The notes: generated from the letters alone by a model not told the origin. A DNA stretch of 64,000 nt from Pandoraea oxalativorans (GCF_000972785.3 NZ_CP011253.3:5270001-5334000), one strand, 5' to 3'. Shown: positions 30,162-39,622, numbered from the stretch's first letter. Numbers and translations are program-made.

Positions 30162-30691
30162 GCCATCCCCATCGCGAAGAAGCACTGCGTGCCCGCACGC
30201 ACGAGGTGACGTTTCACCGTCGCCAGTGAAATGCCGAGTTCGGCGGCGATTTCGGGATGCGTGAGGCCGTCCAGTTGCGCCAGCAGGAAGGCACGTTTGA
30301 CGAGCGGTGGCAGACCGTCGAGACAGCGGTCGATTTCGAGCAGCGTCTCCAGCACGATGGCGCGCGCTTCGGGAGACGGGGCAAGCGCTTCGGGTTGTTG
30401 CGCCAGGGCGTCGAGATAGGCGCGCTCGATCTGCTCGCGTCGCCAGTAGTTATAGAGGACGCGCTGCGCGACGGTCGTGAGGAACGCGCGCGGCGACGCC
30501 AGCAAGCGGGGCGGATCGCGCTCCAGCAGACGGACGAAAGTGTCATGCGCAAGATCGGCCGCGCGATGCGAGCAGCCGGTCTTGCGATGCAGCCAGCCGT
30601 GAAGCCAGCCGTGATGGTCGTTGTAGAGTCCCTGCAGCGTATTGAGCGTACCCAGCGAAGTGTCGCGCTGCAGCGTGTCGTCGGCGGGCAT
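30158..30691 (-). CDS. fecI: FecI-type ECF sigma factor
   Basis: 177 residues. Region 2 (LYNDHHGWLHGWLHRKTGCSHRAADLAHDTFVRLLER, SPRAFLTTVAQRVLYNYWRREQIERAYLDAL) and region 4 (LDGLPPLVKRAFLLAQLDGLTHPEIAAELGISLATVKRHLVRAGTQCF) match iron-starvation ECF sigma factors. The start ATG has GGAGGGG upstream. First gene of a three-gene operon with fecR and the TonB receptor, behind a probable Fur site. Confidence 0.94.
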   Translation of the reverse strand: MPADDTLQRDTSLGTLNTLQGLYNDHHGWLHGWLHRKTGCSHRAADLAHDTFVRLLERDPPRLLASPRAFLTTVAQRVLYNYWRREQIERAYLDALAQQPEALAPSPEARAIVLETLLEIDRCLDGLPPLVKRAFLLAQLDGLTHPEIAAELGISLATVKRHLVRAGTQCFFAMGMA

Positions 30692-30746
30692 ACGCCCCTC
30701 CTGTCCCCGGGCCAGGTGAGGCCGCGAGGCTCAGGCACCGTTTTTC

Positions 30747-30769
30747 AAATGAGAATCGTTCGCAGTATA
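30747..30769 (-). promoter_or_regulatory. Probable Fur box and -10 element of the fecIR-receptor operon
   Basis: AAATGAGAATCGTT (30747-30760, plus strand) resembles the Fur consensus half AATGAGAATCATT. A leftward -10 TATACT lies at 30764-30769. The overlap fits iron-Fur repression of the sigma gene 56 bases downstream. No convincing -35 is seen. Confidence 0.65.
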
Positions 30770-30902
30770 GCAAACAAGTTTCAGGGGCATGGGACGGACG
30801 ATGCGCCATCGTGGCTACGCGTGGCGCGTATGCGACAGCGGCATCCGGCAACGTGATGGACAGGTGGCAGACGCAGGGGCGCCTGCACATCCGTCAGTGC
30901 AT

Positions 30903-31616
30903 TCAGTAATAGGCGTCCTCAAGCAACATGTCTTCGAAGAACGCACCGAAACGCTGTTGCGGATCGCGCAGGTGAATCTCCAGAATCCATCGCATGGCGG
31001 ACGGCGTTGTCTCGAAGTCCGCCAGCGAGCCGGTGTGGATCGCAGCGTGCGGGAAGTCCGAGACACGGTGGCCGGGCAGCTCGAAGTTCAGCGTCCAGCC
31101 CATGCGGCGTGCGACGTCGTCGGCGTAGGCATAGAGCGCCTGTCCGGTCGACCCTTCGCGCTGCCACTTCTGACGAACGTCGTGAAACAGCGTCTCGGCG
31201 TCGCGGGCGCAGCGCTCAAATTCGTCATGCTTGCCGACGACGAAGCTCGCGCCGCCGTCACCTTCCCACGCTTCGAAGCGCGGCGCGATGTCGATGAAGA
31301 AGAGATCGTTCTCGCCGAGCACGACACCCGGTGCGGACGGCTGGCGCATCGGCTTGAGCGTGTTTTTGCCGAAGCGAACACGTGTCGGGTGCCAGCTCAG
31401 TTCGAGACCGGCGGACACCAGCACGCCCTTGGCCATGACGACGGCATCTTCCTCGACCATGCCGGGACGCACGTTCGCCGCAATATCGCGAATCGCAGCA
31501 CGAGTCTTGTTGCGGGCGGCGAGCATGCCGTCGACGGAGAACGCGGGGCCGACACGCTCGGCCAGCGAGGCTTCGTCGGGATAACGCACGGCGGGGGAAG
31601 TCACTTGATTCGACAT
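30903..31616 (-). CDS. M24-family metallopeptidase (Xaa-Pro-type)
   Basis: 237 residues from the ATG complementary to 31614-31616 (MSNQVTSPAVRYPDEASLAERVGPAF). It has the pita-bread fold features VRPGMVEEDAVVMAKGVLVSAGLELSWHPTRVRFGKNTLK, ENDLFFIDIAPRFEAWEGDGGASFVVG, FELPGHRVSDFPHAA and WILEIHLRDPQQRFGAFFEDMLLED. Metal ligands (D, D, H, E, E) are plausible, but the family member is short and substrate is unknown. The frame is open further upstream into the IS256 element, which is irrelevant to the gene. Confidence 0.85.
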   Translation of the reverse strand: MSNQVTSPAVRYPDEASLAERVGPAFSVDGMLAARNKTRAAIRDIAANVRPGMVEEDAVVMAKGVLVSAGLELSWHPTRVRFGKNTLKPMRQPSAPGVVLGENDLFFIDIAPRFEAWEGDGGASFVVGKHDEFERCARDAETLFHDVRQKWQREGSTGQALYAYADDVARRMGWTLNFELPGHRVSDFPHAAIHTGSLADFETTPSAMRWILEIHLRDPQQRFGAFFEDMLLEDAYY

Positions 31617-31770
31617 CGAATACCTCTGGGTGAATGGGTGAATGCGGTGGATCGGGGGGACGGGCGACAGGGGATGTCGTCGCTCAGAGGATTGTCGAAT
31701 CGCCGCCGCACCTCGCCGGGCAACGCGAGCGGGTCGATCGGGCCAACCAGCGGCATCTTCGCGCCAGCGT
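31617..31770. other. Intergenic region up to the IS256 edge
   Basis: Native sequence between the M24 peptidase and the IS256 insertion point. It contains a ribosome site (AGAGGT) for the peptidase. No other gene is seen. Confidence 0.5.
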
Positions 31771-33201
31771 GAGCTATTGTCGAATCTGGTGTACGGGGTG
31801 CTTTGGGAAATATGAGAAGGCGGTGGCGGTTTAGCTGAGAATGTTGCTTGTCGAAGGCACACCGAGCAAAGCCGGCGCGAGCCGGCCCCGACCACCATGA
31901 AGAAGATTACGAAAGAAACGAACGGCAGTAAAGCACAAACGAAGAGCGCGCTCGATGAACTGATCCAGCAAGGCGCGCGGCAGATCATCGAGCAGGCAGT
32001 CGAAGCGGAACTGGCGAGCATGCTTGAACAGTACAGCAACGTGAGGTCGATCGACGGTCGGCGTGCCGTGGTGCGCAACGGCTACCTACCAGAGCGCGAA
32101 GTCGTCACGGCCATCGGTCCGGTGCCGGTTCGGGTACCGAAGGTGCGTGATCGCTCGGGTTCGGGCATCCGCTTCAATTCGGCGGTCGTGCCGCCGTACG
32201 TTCGCAAATCCGCACGCGTGTCGGCCGCACTACCGTGGCTGTACCTGCGAGGCATCTCGACGGGCGACATGAGCGAAGCCATGGGCATCATGCTGGGCGG
32301 CCAGGTCAGCGGCCTGTCGCCAAATGTGGTGAGTCGTCTGAAGGCGCAATGGGCCGATGAGCATGCTCAGTGGAATCAGCGTGAGTTGTCGTTGGCGCGC
32401 TGGGTGTACTGGTGGGCTGACGGCATTCACACCGGCGTGCGCAGCGACGATTCCGACGGCCAGTGCCTGTTGGTGATCATTGGTGTCAAACCGGACGGAA
32501 CGAAAGAGCGTGTGGCGATCAGTGACGGGTATCGGGAATCGAAGGCGTCGTGGGCCGAACTGCTGCTCGATCTGAAAAAGCGCGGTCTGCAGTCAGGGCC
32601 GCTGCTGGCTTGCGGAGATGGTGCGATGGGATTCTGGGCAGCGATGGAAGAAGTGTTCCCGCAGACCGAGCATCAGCGCTGCTGGTTCCACAAGATGGGC
32701 AACGTGCTCAACGCGCTGCCGAAATCGCAGCAGGCCCGCGCCAAAAAGGCGATGCAGGACATTTGGATGGCCGCCACGCGTGCCGAAGCGCTGGTTGCCT
32801 TCGATCACTTCGTTGATACCCACTCGGCAAAGTATCCGAAGGTGGTCGAAAAGCTGACGCAAGATCGCGACGAGCTGCTGGCATTTTACGATTTCCCGGC
32901 CGAACACTGGCAGCATCTGCGCACGACGAATCCGATTGAATCGACCTTCGCGACGGTGCGTCACCGCACCAAGCGCACGCGCAACTGCGTCTCGCGCGCG
33001 ACGTTCCTCGGCCTGGCATTCAAGCTGATCGAGTCGGCCGAAGACTCGTGGCGGCGCATCCGCGCCCCCGAAAAGATCGCGACGATGCTTGACGGGATGA
33101 CGTTCAAGGATGGAGAGCCGGTGACCGACAGCACACCGGCTCAGCAGCCCCTGGCCGCCTAATCTTGCTCACGCCCCGTACACCAGATTTGACTTTAACT
33201 C
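31771..33201 (+). mobile_element. IS256-family element, copy 2
   Basis: 1431 bp, same length and end sequences as copy 1 (11359-12789) but opposite orientation. Flanked by the direct repeat CGCCAGCGT (31762-31770 and 33202-33210), a 9-bp target duplication. Inserted between the M24 peptidase and the GlxA-type regulator without breaking either. Confidence 0.96.
31897..33162 (+). CDS. IS256-family transposase, copy 2
   Basis: 421 residues, identical in translation to 11398-12663 (MKKITKETNGSKAQTKS through TDSTPAQQPLAA). DDE residues lie in WADGIHTGV, LLACGDGAMG and NPIESTFATVR. Both copies look functional, so either can mobilise the other's ends. Confidence 0.96.
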   Translation: MKKITKETNGSKAQTKSALDELIQQGARQIIEQAVEAELASMLEQYSNVRSIDGRRAVVRNGYLPEREVVTAIGPVPVRVPKVRDRSGSGIRFNSAVVPPYVRKSARVSAALPWLYLRGISTGDMSEAMGIMLGGQVSGLSPNVVSRLKAQWADEHAQWNQRELSLARWVYWWADGIHTGVRSDDSDGQCLLVIIGVKPDGTKERVAISDGYRESKASWAELLLDLKKRGLQSGPLLACGDGAMGFWAAMEEVFPQTEHQRCWFHKMGNVLNALPKSQQARAKKAMQDIWMAATRAEALVAFDHFVDTHSAKYPKVVEKLTQDRDELLAFYDFPAEHWQHLRTTNPIESTFATVRHRTKRTRNCVSRATFLGLAFKLIESAEDSWRRIRAPEKIATMLDGMTFKDGEPVTDSTPAQQPLAA

Positions 33202-33333
33202 CGCCAGCGTCCGGCCGATCGCTTGTCGATGCGCCGCTTTCTGCCAAAATGGGTCGCGTCACTGCCAGTGTTTCCCGATCCGTTTGCCTGCGTTGCCACC
33301 CACCTGACCTGAACCGTCTTCCACCGAATTGCC

Positions 33334-34323
33334 ATGATCCGTAACGTCGCCCTGCTGGTGTTCCCCGGCGTGCAATCGCTCGATGTGAGCGGGCCGCTGG
33401 ACGTCTTCGCCGAAGCGAATCGCTTCCTGCTGCCCGGCGATCAGTACCAGACGGAGGTCATCGGCACGCAGCACGGGGCCATTGCCTGTTCGAACGGCAT
33501 GGCGTTGCTGCCTCGGCGTCACTATCAGGACGTCGGCGGACACGTCGATCTGCTGCTGGTGGCGGGCGGTCCGTCGCTACTGACGGACGATCTCGGGCCG
33601 AACGTTTATCGCTGGCTGACCGACATGGTCCCGCGTGCACGACGCTACGGCTCGATCTGCAACGGCGCGTTGATCCTCGCGGCGGCGGGCCTGCTCGACG
33701 GCAAGCGTGTGACGACGCACTGGAACGATGTCGACGTACTCGCCGAGCGCGCGCCCGGTGCGAGTATCGAAGTCGACCGGCTGTTCATTCAGGATGGGAG
33801 TCTCTACACGTCGGCGGGGGTGACGGCAGGGATCGACCTGTCGTTGCATCTGCTGGCGCAGGATCACGGGCAGGAGGTGGCGCTGAACGTGGCGAAGCGT
33901 CTGGTCGTCTTCACACAGCGCGCGGGCGGTCAGTCGCAGTTCAGTCCGTATCTGACGCCCTACGCCGAGCCGAATTCACCGGTCGCGCAAGTCCAGCATT
34001 ACGTGTTGGAGCATCTGGCGGAGCCGTTGTCGGTCGGCGATCTCGCAGCCGTGGCGAAGATGAGCGTGCGTAACTTCTCCCGCGTATTCGCACGCGATGC
34101 GGGCGTGACGCCAGCAGACTTCGTGAGCGCCGCCCGCGTCGACGCCGCACGCGTGATGCTGGAGAACGGCAATGCGCCGCTCAAGACCGTGGCATGGGAA
34201 TGCGGCTTTGGCGACCCGCACAACATGCGCAAGGTCTTCCAGCGCCGCTTCGGTGTGTCGCCCCAGCAATATCGCGAGAATTTCGGTCAGCCGCAGGGCT
34301 TGAACGCGACCGTCACCAGTTAA
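33334..34323 (+). CDS. GlxA-type transcriptional regulator (DJ-1/PfpI plus AraC domains)
   Basis: 329 residues. The N-terminal glutamine-amidotransferase-like domain (NVALLVFPGVQSLDVSGPLDVFAEAN, LLLVAGGPSLL, YGSICNGALILAAAGLLDGKRVTTHW, SAGVTAGIDLSLHLLAQDHG) contains the nucleophile-elbow cysteine in ICNGA. The C-terminal AraC domain has two helix-turn-helix motifs (LSVGDLAAVAKMSVRNFSRVFARDAGVTPADFVSAARVDAA and LKTVAWECGFGDPHNMRKVFQRRFGVSPQQYRENF). Target unknown. Its last 11 bases overlap the convergent autotransporter gene. Promoter separated from upstream DNA by the IS256 insertion. Confidence 0.93.
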   Translation: MIRNVALLVFPGVQSLDVSGPLDVFAEANRFLLPGDQYQTEVIGTQHGAIACSNGMALLPRRHYQDVGGHVDLLLVAGGPSLLTDDLGPNVYRWLTDMVPRARRYGSICNGALILAAAGLLDGKRVTTHWNDVDVLAERAPGASIEVDRLFIQDGSLYTSAGVTAGIDLSLHLLAQDHGQEVALNVAKRLVVFTQRAGGQSQFSPYLTPYAEPNSPVAQVQHYVLEHLAEPLSVGDLAAVAKMSVRNFSRVFARDAGVTPADFVSAARVDAARVMLENGNAPLKTVAWECGFGDPHNMRKVFQRRFGVSPQQYRENFGQPQGLNATVTS

Positions 34324-37300
34324 CGCGAACCCCCAGTGTCCCGGCGGTCGTCGTCCTGCGATCGTGAACGCTGCCGACCGACCACCGATAACTGGCCTGA
34401 CCGTAAAAGCTCAGATACTGGTTCACCCGAGCCGTGATACCGCCACCGATCTCCAGCGCCGTGTCACCGATGCGGGTCTCGATGCCGGGCGACGACGGCC
34501 CGAAGAATGCGGTGTCGCTCACAGGGAAGACATGCCAGAGATTGACCCGCGCGTAGGGCTGCCACAGACGCCCCCGTTCGTCCTGTTCGGTGTATTGCAG
34601 CCGCGCCCCCAGCCTTGCCGTCCACGCCTTACCGGCATTCCAGTCCACATCCGAATATTGATCCCCCGAACGCCGGACCGACACGCCCTGGTAGACAATC
34701 TGCGCCTGAGGCTCAATCAGCCAGCGATCGTCCTTTCCGAATCGGAACGGGTAGCCTGATTCGAGCGACGCCGTGTATCCCGTCGCTTTGGTCGACATGC
34801 CCGAGCCATACAGGCACGTGGCCTTTGCGTCATACCAACTCGCCTGCACTACAGCGTCGAGGTAGCCGCCGCCCGGAGCGAAATGCGTCCAATACGCGCC
34901 AGCCGACGGCCCGTTCAGCACCAGTTTGCCCACCGTCAGGTCTTGCGTGCCCAGCGCGAAGCCGCGCACTGAAGGCGAATCGAAGTCCGAGTAGGCGAAA
35001 TACACGCCAGCGTGGTCTCGGTGGCCTTCATCCGTCGTCCGCCGAAAAATATCGAGGCCCGTCTGAAAGCCGACCAGATTGCCGGACGCGCTCGAATTCA
35101 CCGTCCCGTCCCATCGGTTGTTCACTCGCCCCCCGAACACACGGCCCCACACGCCGTTCGCATAGGGTCGCGGTCCCGGCAAACCACGCAAATTCTCCTC
35201 CTCGCCAACGCGTTCATGCAGCGTTCCCAGCGTCGCAAGGCCCATCTGCCGGGCGATGGCAGGGATCGGGGAGTAAAGCGCGACTTCGGGGCGGTACAAC
35301 GCAATGCCAGCATCGACCGGCGTCGCAGGGTCCGCCGGTTTATCGCTGAGATACGACCGCAGGAACCAGTCGTCCGGACTAGTACTGCCGCCACGGAAGA
35401 GCTGGTACTCGTAGGCCCCGGCAGCAACGCGTCTGGCCAGCGTAAAAGCGCCGGTCGTGGTGGTGCCGCCATCGCTGACCTGCACGAGACGAATACCATC
35501 TGCCACGGTTTGTGCCCCCGGACCGCCGGTGTTGTCGACGACCACGGCTGTTGTGCCACTGGCCTGACCACCCTTGATAACCAGCAGATTGGTCGGCGAG
35601 TTGTCGGCACCAAGGTAGGTGTTGAAGCCGATGCGACTCCCGGCGCTGCCGGTGTAGCTGCCCACCGTCAGCGTGCTGTAGCTTCCCGACCGGGGGACGA
35701 ACTGGATCAGACCCGCATTGGCCACCGTGCCGGTGGCATTCGAGTCTCCAGTGACATTCCAGACACTGCTGGCGTCGATCGCAACCTTCGTTGCGTTCCT
35801 CGCCAGACCGGTCCAGAGACTGCCCTGAGTCAGCGTCACGTCAGCCGTGTTGCCCGCGTCGGCCAGCAGATCGCCCGTCCATTGCGATGCGCTCAGGTTG
35901 GCATTCGCCGTATTGGCCTGACCCAGCAGTACGAGATTGCCCGTCCAATTGCTGCTAACGAGGTTGTAGGTGAGCGTCGAGGGATCAACGACGATGTCAC
36001 CGGCGAGCGACGGGATTCGCGCAATGTTCAGCGTCAGATTGCTCGGCGTGCCCGACGCATTTTCAGTCACCTGCGCCAGCAGGCGCCGCCCGTTGACCAT
36101 GGCCGCAGCGATCGCTGTGCCGTCACTGATCGAAACGATGCCCGTCCCGCCCTCGGCGTACACAATCGCGCCGCTGGTGGCGCTCAAACTGCCGCCCGTG
36201 AACGAGATGGCGCTGGGGGTAACACCGGCAAGGTGAATCGCAGCCGATCCGGCGCCGCTCACCGCGACTGTCGTATCGACGGCGGAAAGCGTGCCGCCAC
36301 CGATCGCCGCGATACCGTGCGCACCGCTGCCAGCGGTCGTTATTGCAGTACGGGTCAGAACGATATCGCTGCCGACGTTCTCTGCAACGGCACCCGGAGC
36401 ACTCTGCCCACGCGTGGTGATGCTGCCGCCGGTGATCGATGCCCTGGCACCCTGGCTGACCTTGACGCCTATTGCGCCATCACCATTTGCGGTGATCCTG
36501 GTCCTGTCGGCCAGCAGTTGACTCCCGGCCCCCGTCACATCCGCGCCGTTGGCCTGCGAGCCGATCGATGTGTCGGGAAACTGGAGGACCGGCGGGCTGC
36601 TCCCGGTGGGCCTGTACCCGCTCGTCACCTCGGTCCCGGTCACGGTCACCGTGCCGGCATCGGTCACGGACAACCCCGCGCTGGAAGGCCCCGACGTGCG
36701 GACGATCGTGTCGGTCAGCGCGATCGAACTGTCTGCGCCGCTCGCGAGCGCGCCCGGGGAATTGGGTTGGTACGTGAAAATGCCAAAGCCGGAAAAGTTG
36801 ACCTTCCCTCCGGCGTCGGCCCATACGCCGGGGCTATTCGCGCCATAAGTTGCGGACGTTGCGCCGTTGCTGACCTGGATGTTGCTTCCGCCGCCCCTGG
36901 CGAGCATGCCGGGAGCGTTGGCGATGACGGTGACGCCGTAGTAATCGCCGCTCGCAATGGCGCCGCCGACCATGGAAATTCCCCCTCCGCCCGTTGCAGA
37001 CAATCCGGTGCTGCCGTTACCGAGGATATTCACGAACGTGTTATTCAGCGTGAGGCGACTGCCTGCGCCCGTGGCGACGGCACCCGCTGCGTTATCGCCG
37101 AAACTGAAGGTATTCAGATTGTTGAGCGTGATCGCGCCCCCGGCATCGGCAAAGATGGCGGAGGCACCCATCCCGTAGGTCGTCACGTCGGTGCGAGTCA
37201 GGGTGATCGCCCCACCACTGGCCGCATAGGCACCATGGGCGTTGTCAGCCACCGTGCTTAGCGCGCTATCCGTGAGCGAAACCCGGCTGCCTGCCCCAAC

Positions 37301-37963
37301 CGCTCCGACGCCGTATGCCCCGGCGTCGTTCGTGTCGACGGCCACGTAACTACCGGCAATCACGCCACCCCCAACAGCATAGAGGCCATGGCCGCCGGTG
37401 CCGAAGGTGCTGATCGTGTTGCCGGTTGTCGATGAACCCAAGAGTGTGATCGTCCCGCCGCCGGTCGCAAGCATGCCGTAGCCGCTGCCCGTTGCGCTCA
37501 GGTTGACGGAGTTGCCACTGTAGCTCCCGGTGCCGGAGACTTCGACCACAGGCGCTGCGCCGGTGCTCTCGCGTGCAGTCGAGGCGGGATCCGAACAACT
37601 GCCGGACGAAATGCTGAGCGTCGCTGGCGCAGGGCTGCATTGTGCGAACGCCCGCGCGGAGGGCACGAGCGCTGCGATAGCGGCGGCCAGAATCGCGTGA
37701 TGGCGCCCAAGAGGACTCAATAGCACCTTCTTTCGCGAATGACCGTTGCGCGAATCCGACGTGAGATCGGCGGTCGGCGACGTTACTTCATCGGCGTGGG
37801 ATCCACGGACACTGCTTTCGCGAATAAATCCAATATGCAAGTGCTTCCGGGAAGATAGATTGGCATTTTTTTTGAAAATCTTATGGCGAATCATCAGCGG
37901 CGTGCCCCCTGGGAGTAGCACCAAATACCCTCGAATCTGCGTTCGGGATTTATGTGGCACCAC
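34313..37963 (-). CDS. Autotransporter (type Va secretion) with pertactin-like beta-barrel
   Basis: Up to 1216 residues. The likely signal peptide is SPLGRHHAILAAAIAALVPSARAFA, well inside the longest frame, so the start given (GTG) is doubtful. ATG 37894 or a GTG/TTG near 37720 that follows an AAGG are alternatives. The passenger is a long run of about 22-residue glycine/serine/threonine-rich repeats (GxGxxxTLxxxxxxxTxGxGAxG), a parallel beta-helix pattern. The C-terminal 270 residues (NGVWGRVFGGRVNNRWDGTV through YGQASYRWSVGSVHDRRTTTAGTLGVRVNW) form the translocator, ending in an aromatic residue. Function probably adhesion or surface structure. Confidence 0.88.
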   Translation of the reverse strand: MVPHKSRTQIRGYLVLLPGGTPLMIRHKIFKKNANLSSRKHLHIGFIRESSVRGSHADEVTSPTADLTSDSRNGHSRKKVLLSPLGRHHAILAAAIAALVPSARAFAQCSPAPATLSISSGSCSDPASTARESTGAAPVVEVSGTGSYSGNSVNLSATGSGYGMLATGGGTITLLGSSTTGNTISTFGTGGHGLYAVGGGVIAGSYVAVDTNDAGAYGVGAVGAGSRVSLTDSALSTVADNAHGAYAASGGAITLTRTDVTTYGMGASAIFADAGGAITLNNLNTFSFGDNAAGAVATGAGSRLTLNNTFVNILGNGSTGLSATGGGGISMVGGAIASGDYYGVTVIANAPGMLARGGGSNIQVSNGATSATYGANSPGVWADAGGKVNFSGFGIFTYQPNSPGALASGADSSIALTDTIVRTSGPSSAGLSVTDAGTVTVTGTEVTSGYRPTGSSPPVLQFPDTSIGSQANGADVTGAGSQLLADRTRITANGDGAIGVKVSQGARASITGGSITTRGQSAPGAVAENVGSDIVLTRTAITTAGSGAHGIAAIGGGTLSAVDTTVAVSGAGSAAIHLAGVTPSAISFTGGSLSATSGAIVYAEGGTGIVSISDGTAIAAAMVNGRRLLAQVTENASGTPSNLTLNIARIPSLAGDIVVDPSTLTYNLVSSNWTGNLVLLGQANTANANLSASQWTGDLLADAGNTADVTLTQGSLWTGLARNATKVAIDASSVWNVTGDSNATGTVANAGLIQFVPRSGSYSTLTVGSYTGSAGSRIGFNTYLGADNSPTNLLVIKGGQASGTTAVVVDNTGGPGAQTVADGIRLVQVSDGGTTTTGAFTLARRVAAGAYEYQLFRGGSTSPDDWFLRSYLSDKPADPATPVDAGIALYRPEVALYSPIPAIARQMGLATLGTLHERVGEEENLRGLPGPRPYANGVWGRVFGGRVNNRWDGTVNSSASGNLVGFQTGLDIFRRTTDEGHRDHAGVYFAYSDFDSPSVRGFALGTQDLTVGKLVLNGPSAGAYWTHFAPGGGYLDAVVQASWYDAKATCLYGSGMSTKATGYTASLESGYPFRFGKDDRWLIEPQAQIVYQGVSVRRSGDQYSDVDWNAGKAWTARLGARLQYTEQDERGRLWQPYARVNLWHVFPVSDTAFFGPSSPGIETRIGDTALEIGGGITARVNQYLSFYGQASYRWSVGSVHDRRTTTAGTLGVRVNW

Positions 37964-38193
37964 TTATCGAATGATTTTCTATCTGCGTAAATTCTGCCAC
38001 AGAGTAAAGAGCCACTATTTAAAAAATTCTTCCCCCTTTAAATGAAGGCACCCGGCATTCGCACGCTCCACCGTTAAATGCTCTGCCAATATCCCGCAGA
38101 TCTCCCTTAACCGGGCGCCTTTCTTCAGATGCGTCGGACAGACGCGCGTCGGCGTCCTGGCAATCGTCTCCCCGCCCTAATGGAAAACATTTA
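37964..38193. other. Intergenic region between the autotransporter and the paa promoter
   Basis: About 230 bases, A/T-rich at 37964-38045 (upstream side of the autotransporter) and G/C-rich beyond. It must hold the autotransporter promoter, which I cannot place. No RNA or gene is recognised. Confidence 0.45.
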
Positions 38194-38221
38194 TTGACCG
38201 ACCGGCCGGTCGGTTTATAAT
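38194..38221 (+). promoter_or_regulatory. paa operon promoter with embedded PaaR-type operator
   Basis: -35 TTGACC (38194-38199), 16-base spacer and consensus -10 TATAAT (38216-38221). An 18-bp perfect palindrome ACCGACCGGCCGGTCGGT (38197-38214) fills the spacer and overlaps the -35. A TetR-family dimer bound there would exclude RNA polymerase. The TetR gene 43198-43854 at the end of the same operon is the natural candidate regulator. Confidence 0.85.
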
Positions 38222-38259
38222 GCGTTCCATATCCCCACATGCCGCGGAGGCCTCCCTCT

Positions 38260-39267
38260 ATGTATACGCAAGCCATCGATCTGGCCGGCAACAGCCCCAA
38301 GGGCGTGCAAGCCCTGAGCGAGGCCGAGCAGACGCAGCAAGCTCGCTTCGACGCACGTGTCGCCGCCGACCAGAAGATCGAGCCGCAGGACTACATGCCT
38401 GCCGAGTATCGCAAGACGCTCGTTCGCCAGATCTCGCAGCACGCGCACTCGGAAGTCGTGGGCATGCTGCCGGAAGGCAACTGGATCTCGCGCGCGCCCA
38501 GCCTCAAGCGCAAGGCCATCCTGCTCGCCAAGGTGCAGGACGAAGCTGGTCACGGTCTCTATCTCTATTCCGCCGCCGAAACGCTCGGCACCTCGCGCGA
38601 CCAGATGATCGACGCCCTGCACTCCGGCAAGGCCAAATACTCCAGCATCTTCAATTACCCGCCCCTCACGTGGGCCGACGTCGGCGTGATCGGCTGGCTC
38701 GTCGACGGCGCCGCCATCATGAACCAGGTGCCCCTGTGCCGCTGCTCGTACGGTCCGTACGCGCGCGCCATGATCCGAGTCTGTAAGGAAGAGTCGTTCC
38801 ATCAGCGTCAGGGCTTCGACGCCCTGCTCGCGATGATGAGCGGCACGCAAAGCCAGCGCGACATGGTGCAGGAAGCGGTGAACCGCTGGTGGTGGCCGGT
38901 GCTGATGATGTTCGGCCCGAGCGACAAGGAATCCATCCACAGCACCCAGACCATGAAGTGGGGCATCAAGCGCATCTCGAACGACGACCTGCGTCAGAAG
39001 TTCGTCGATGCTGCCGTCGAACAGGCCAAAGTGCTCGGCGTGACCTTCCCCGATCCGGATCTGAAGTGGAACGAAGCCCGCAAGGCCCACGATTACGGCG
39101 AGATCGACTGGAGCGAATTCTGGCGCGTGGTCGGCGGTGACGGCCCGTGCAACAAGGAACGTGTCGGCACCCGCGTGGCCGCCCACGAGAAAGGCGCCTG
39201 GGTGCGCGAGGCCGCCCTCGCCCACGCCGCGAAACAGCGCCAGCGCGCCGAGAAGCAGGCTGCATAA
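38260..39267 (+). CDS. paaA: 1,2-phenylacetyl-CoA epoxidase, catalytic subunit PaaA
   Basis: 335 residues from ATG 38260 ([15 protein letters not shown]), preceded by GGAGG. PaaA is the di-iron subunit that epoxidises the aromatic ring of phenylacetyl-CoA. Iron ligands are visible in [18 protein letters not shown] and [16 protein letters not shown]. Other family marks: [36 protein letters not shown] and [11 protein letters not shown]. First gene of paaABCDE. An in-frame start at 38239 is less supported. Confidence 0.97.
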   Translation: MYTQAIDLAGNSPKGVQALSEAEQTQQARFDARVAADQKIEPQDYMPAEYRKTLVRQISQHAHSEVVGMLPEGNWISRAPSLKRKAILLAKVQDEAGHGLYLYSAAETLGTSRDQMIDALHSGKAKYSSIFNYPPLTWADVGVIGWLVDGAAIMNQVPLCRCSYGPYARAMIRVCKEESFHQRQGFDALLAMMSGTQSQRDMVQEAVNRWWWPVLMMFGPSDKESIHSTQTMKWGIKRISNDDLRQKFVDAAVEQAKVLGVTFPDPDLKWNEARKAHDYGEIDWSEFWRVVGGDGPCNKERVGTRVAAHEKGAWVREAALAHAAKQRQRAEKQAA

Positions 39268-39325
39268 GCAAGCTGCATAAGCGGCTGCAAGAGCGCGCCG
39301 CCCTCACAAGACATCAGGAACGATC

Positions 39326-39622
39326 ATGACGCAAGCAAGCAACAAGGAATGGCCCCTCTGGGAAGTGTTCGTGCGCAGCAAGATGGGCCTCGAACACAAA
39401 CACAGCGGCAGCCTGCACGCCGCCGACGCCGAGATGGCGCTGCGCATGGCGCGCGACGTCTACACGCGCCGTCAGGAAGGCGTGAGCATCTGGGTCGTGC
39501 CGTCGGTCGCCATCACGGCCTCGGCGCCGGAAGACAAGGCCGAGCTGTTCGATCCGGCCGCCGACAAGATCTACCGTCACCCGACCTTCTACCAACTGCC
39601 GGAAGAAGTGAATCACATGTAA
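39326..39622 (+). CDS. paaB: Phenylacetyl-CoA epoxidase subunit PaaB
   Basis: 98 residues: EWPLWEVFVRSKMGLEHKHSGSLHAADAEMALRMARDVYTRRQEGVSIWVVPSVAITASAPEDKAELFDPA. This small subunit bridges PaaAC heterodimers in the multicomponent oxygenase. It is 58 bases after paaA and 63 before paaC. Length and motifs are standard. Confidence 0.97.
   Translation: MTQASNKEWPLWEVFVRSKMGLEHKHSGSLHAADAEMALRMARDVYTRRQEGVSIWVVPSVAITASAPEDKAELFDPAADKIYRHPTFYQLPEEVNHM

Noticed and set aside
30903..32078. A 391-codon frame joining the M24 peptidase to antisense IS256 sequence
   Set aside because: The added N-terminal part is simply the reverse of the IS256 end. The peptidase has its own ATG at 31616 with a ribosome site.
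35012..37261. 749-codon plus-strand frame opposite the autotransporter
   Set aside because: Antisense shadow of the repeat passenger; Arg/Asp-rich with no recognisable domain.
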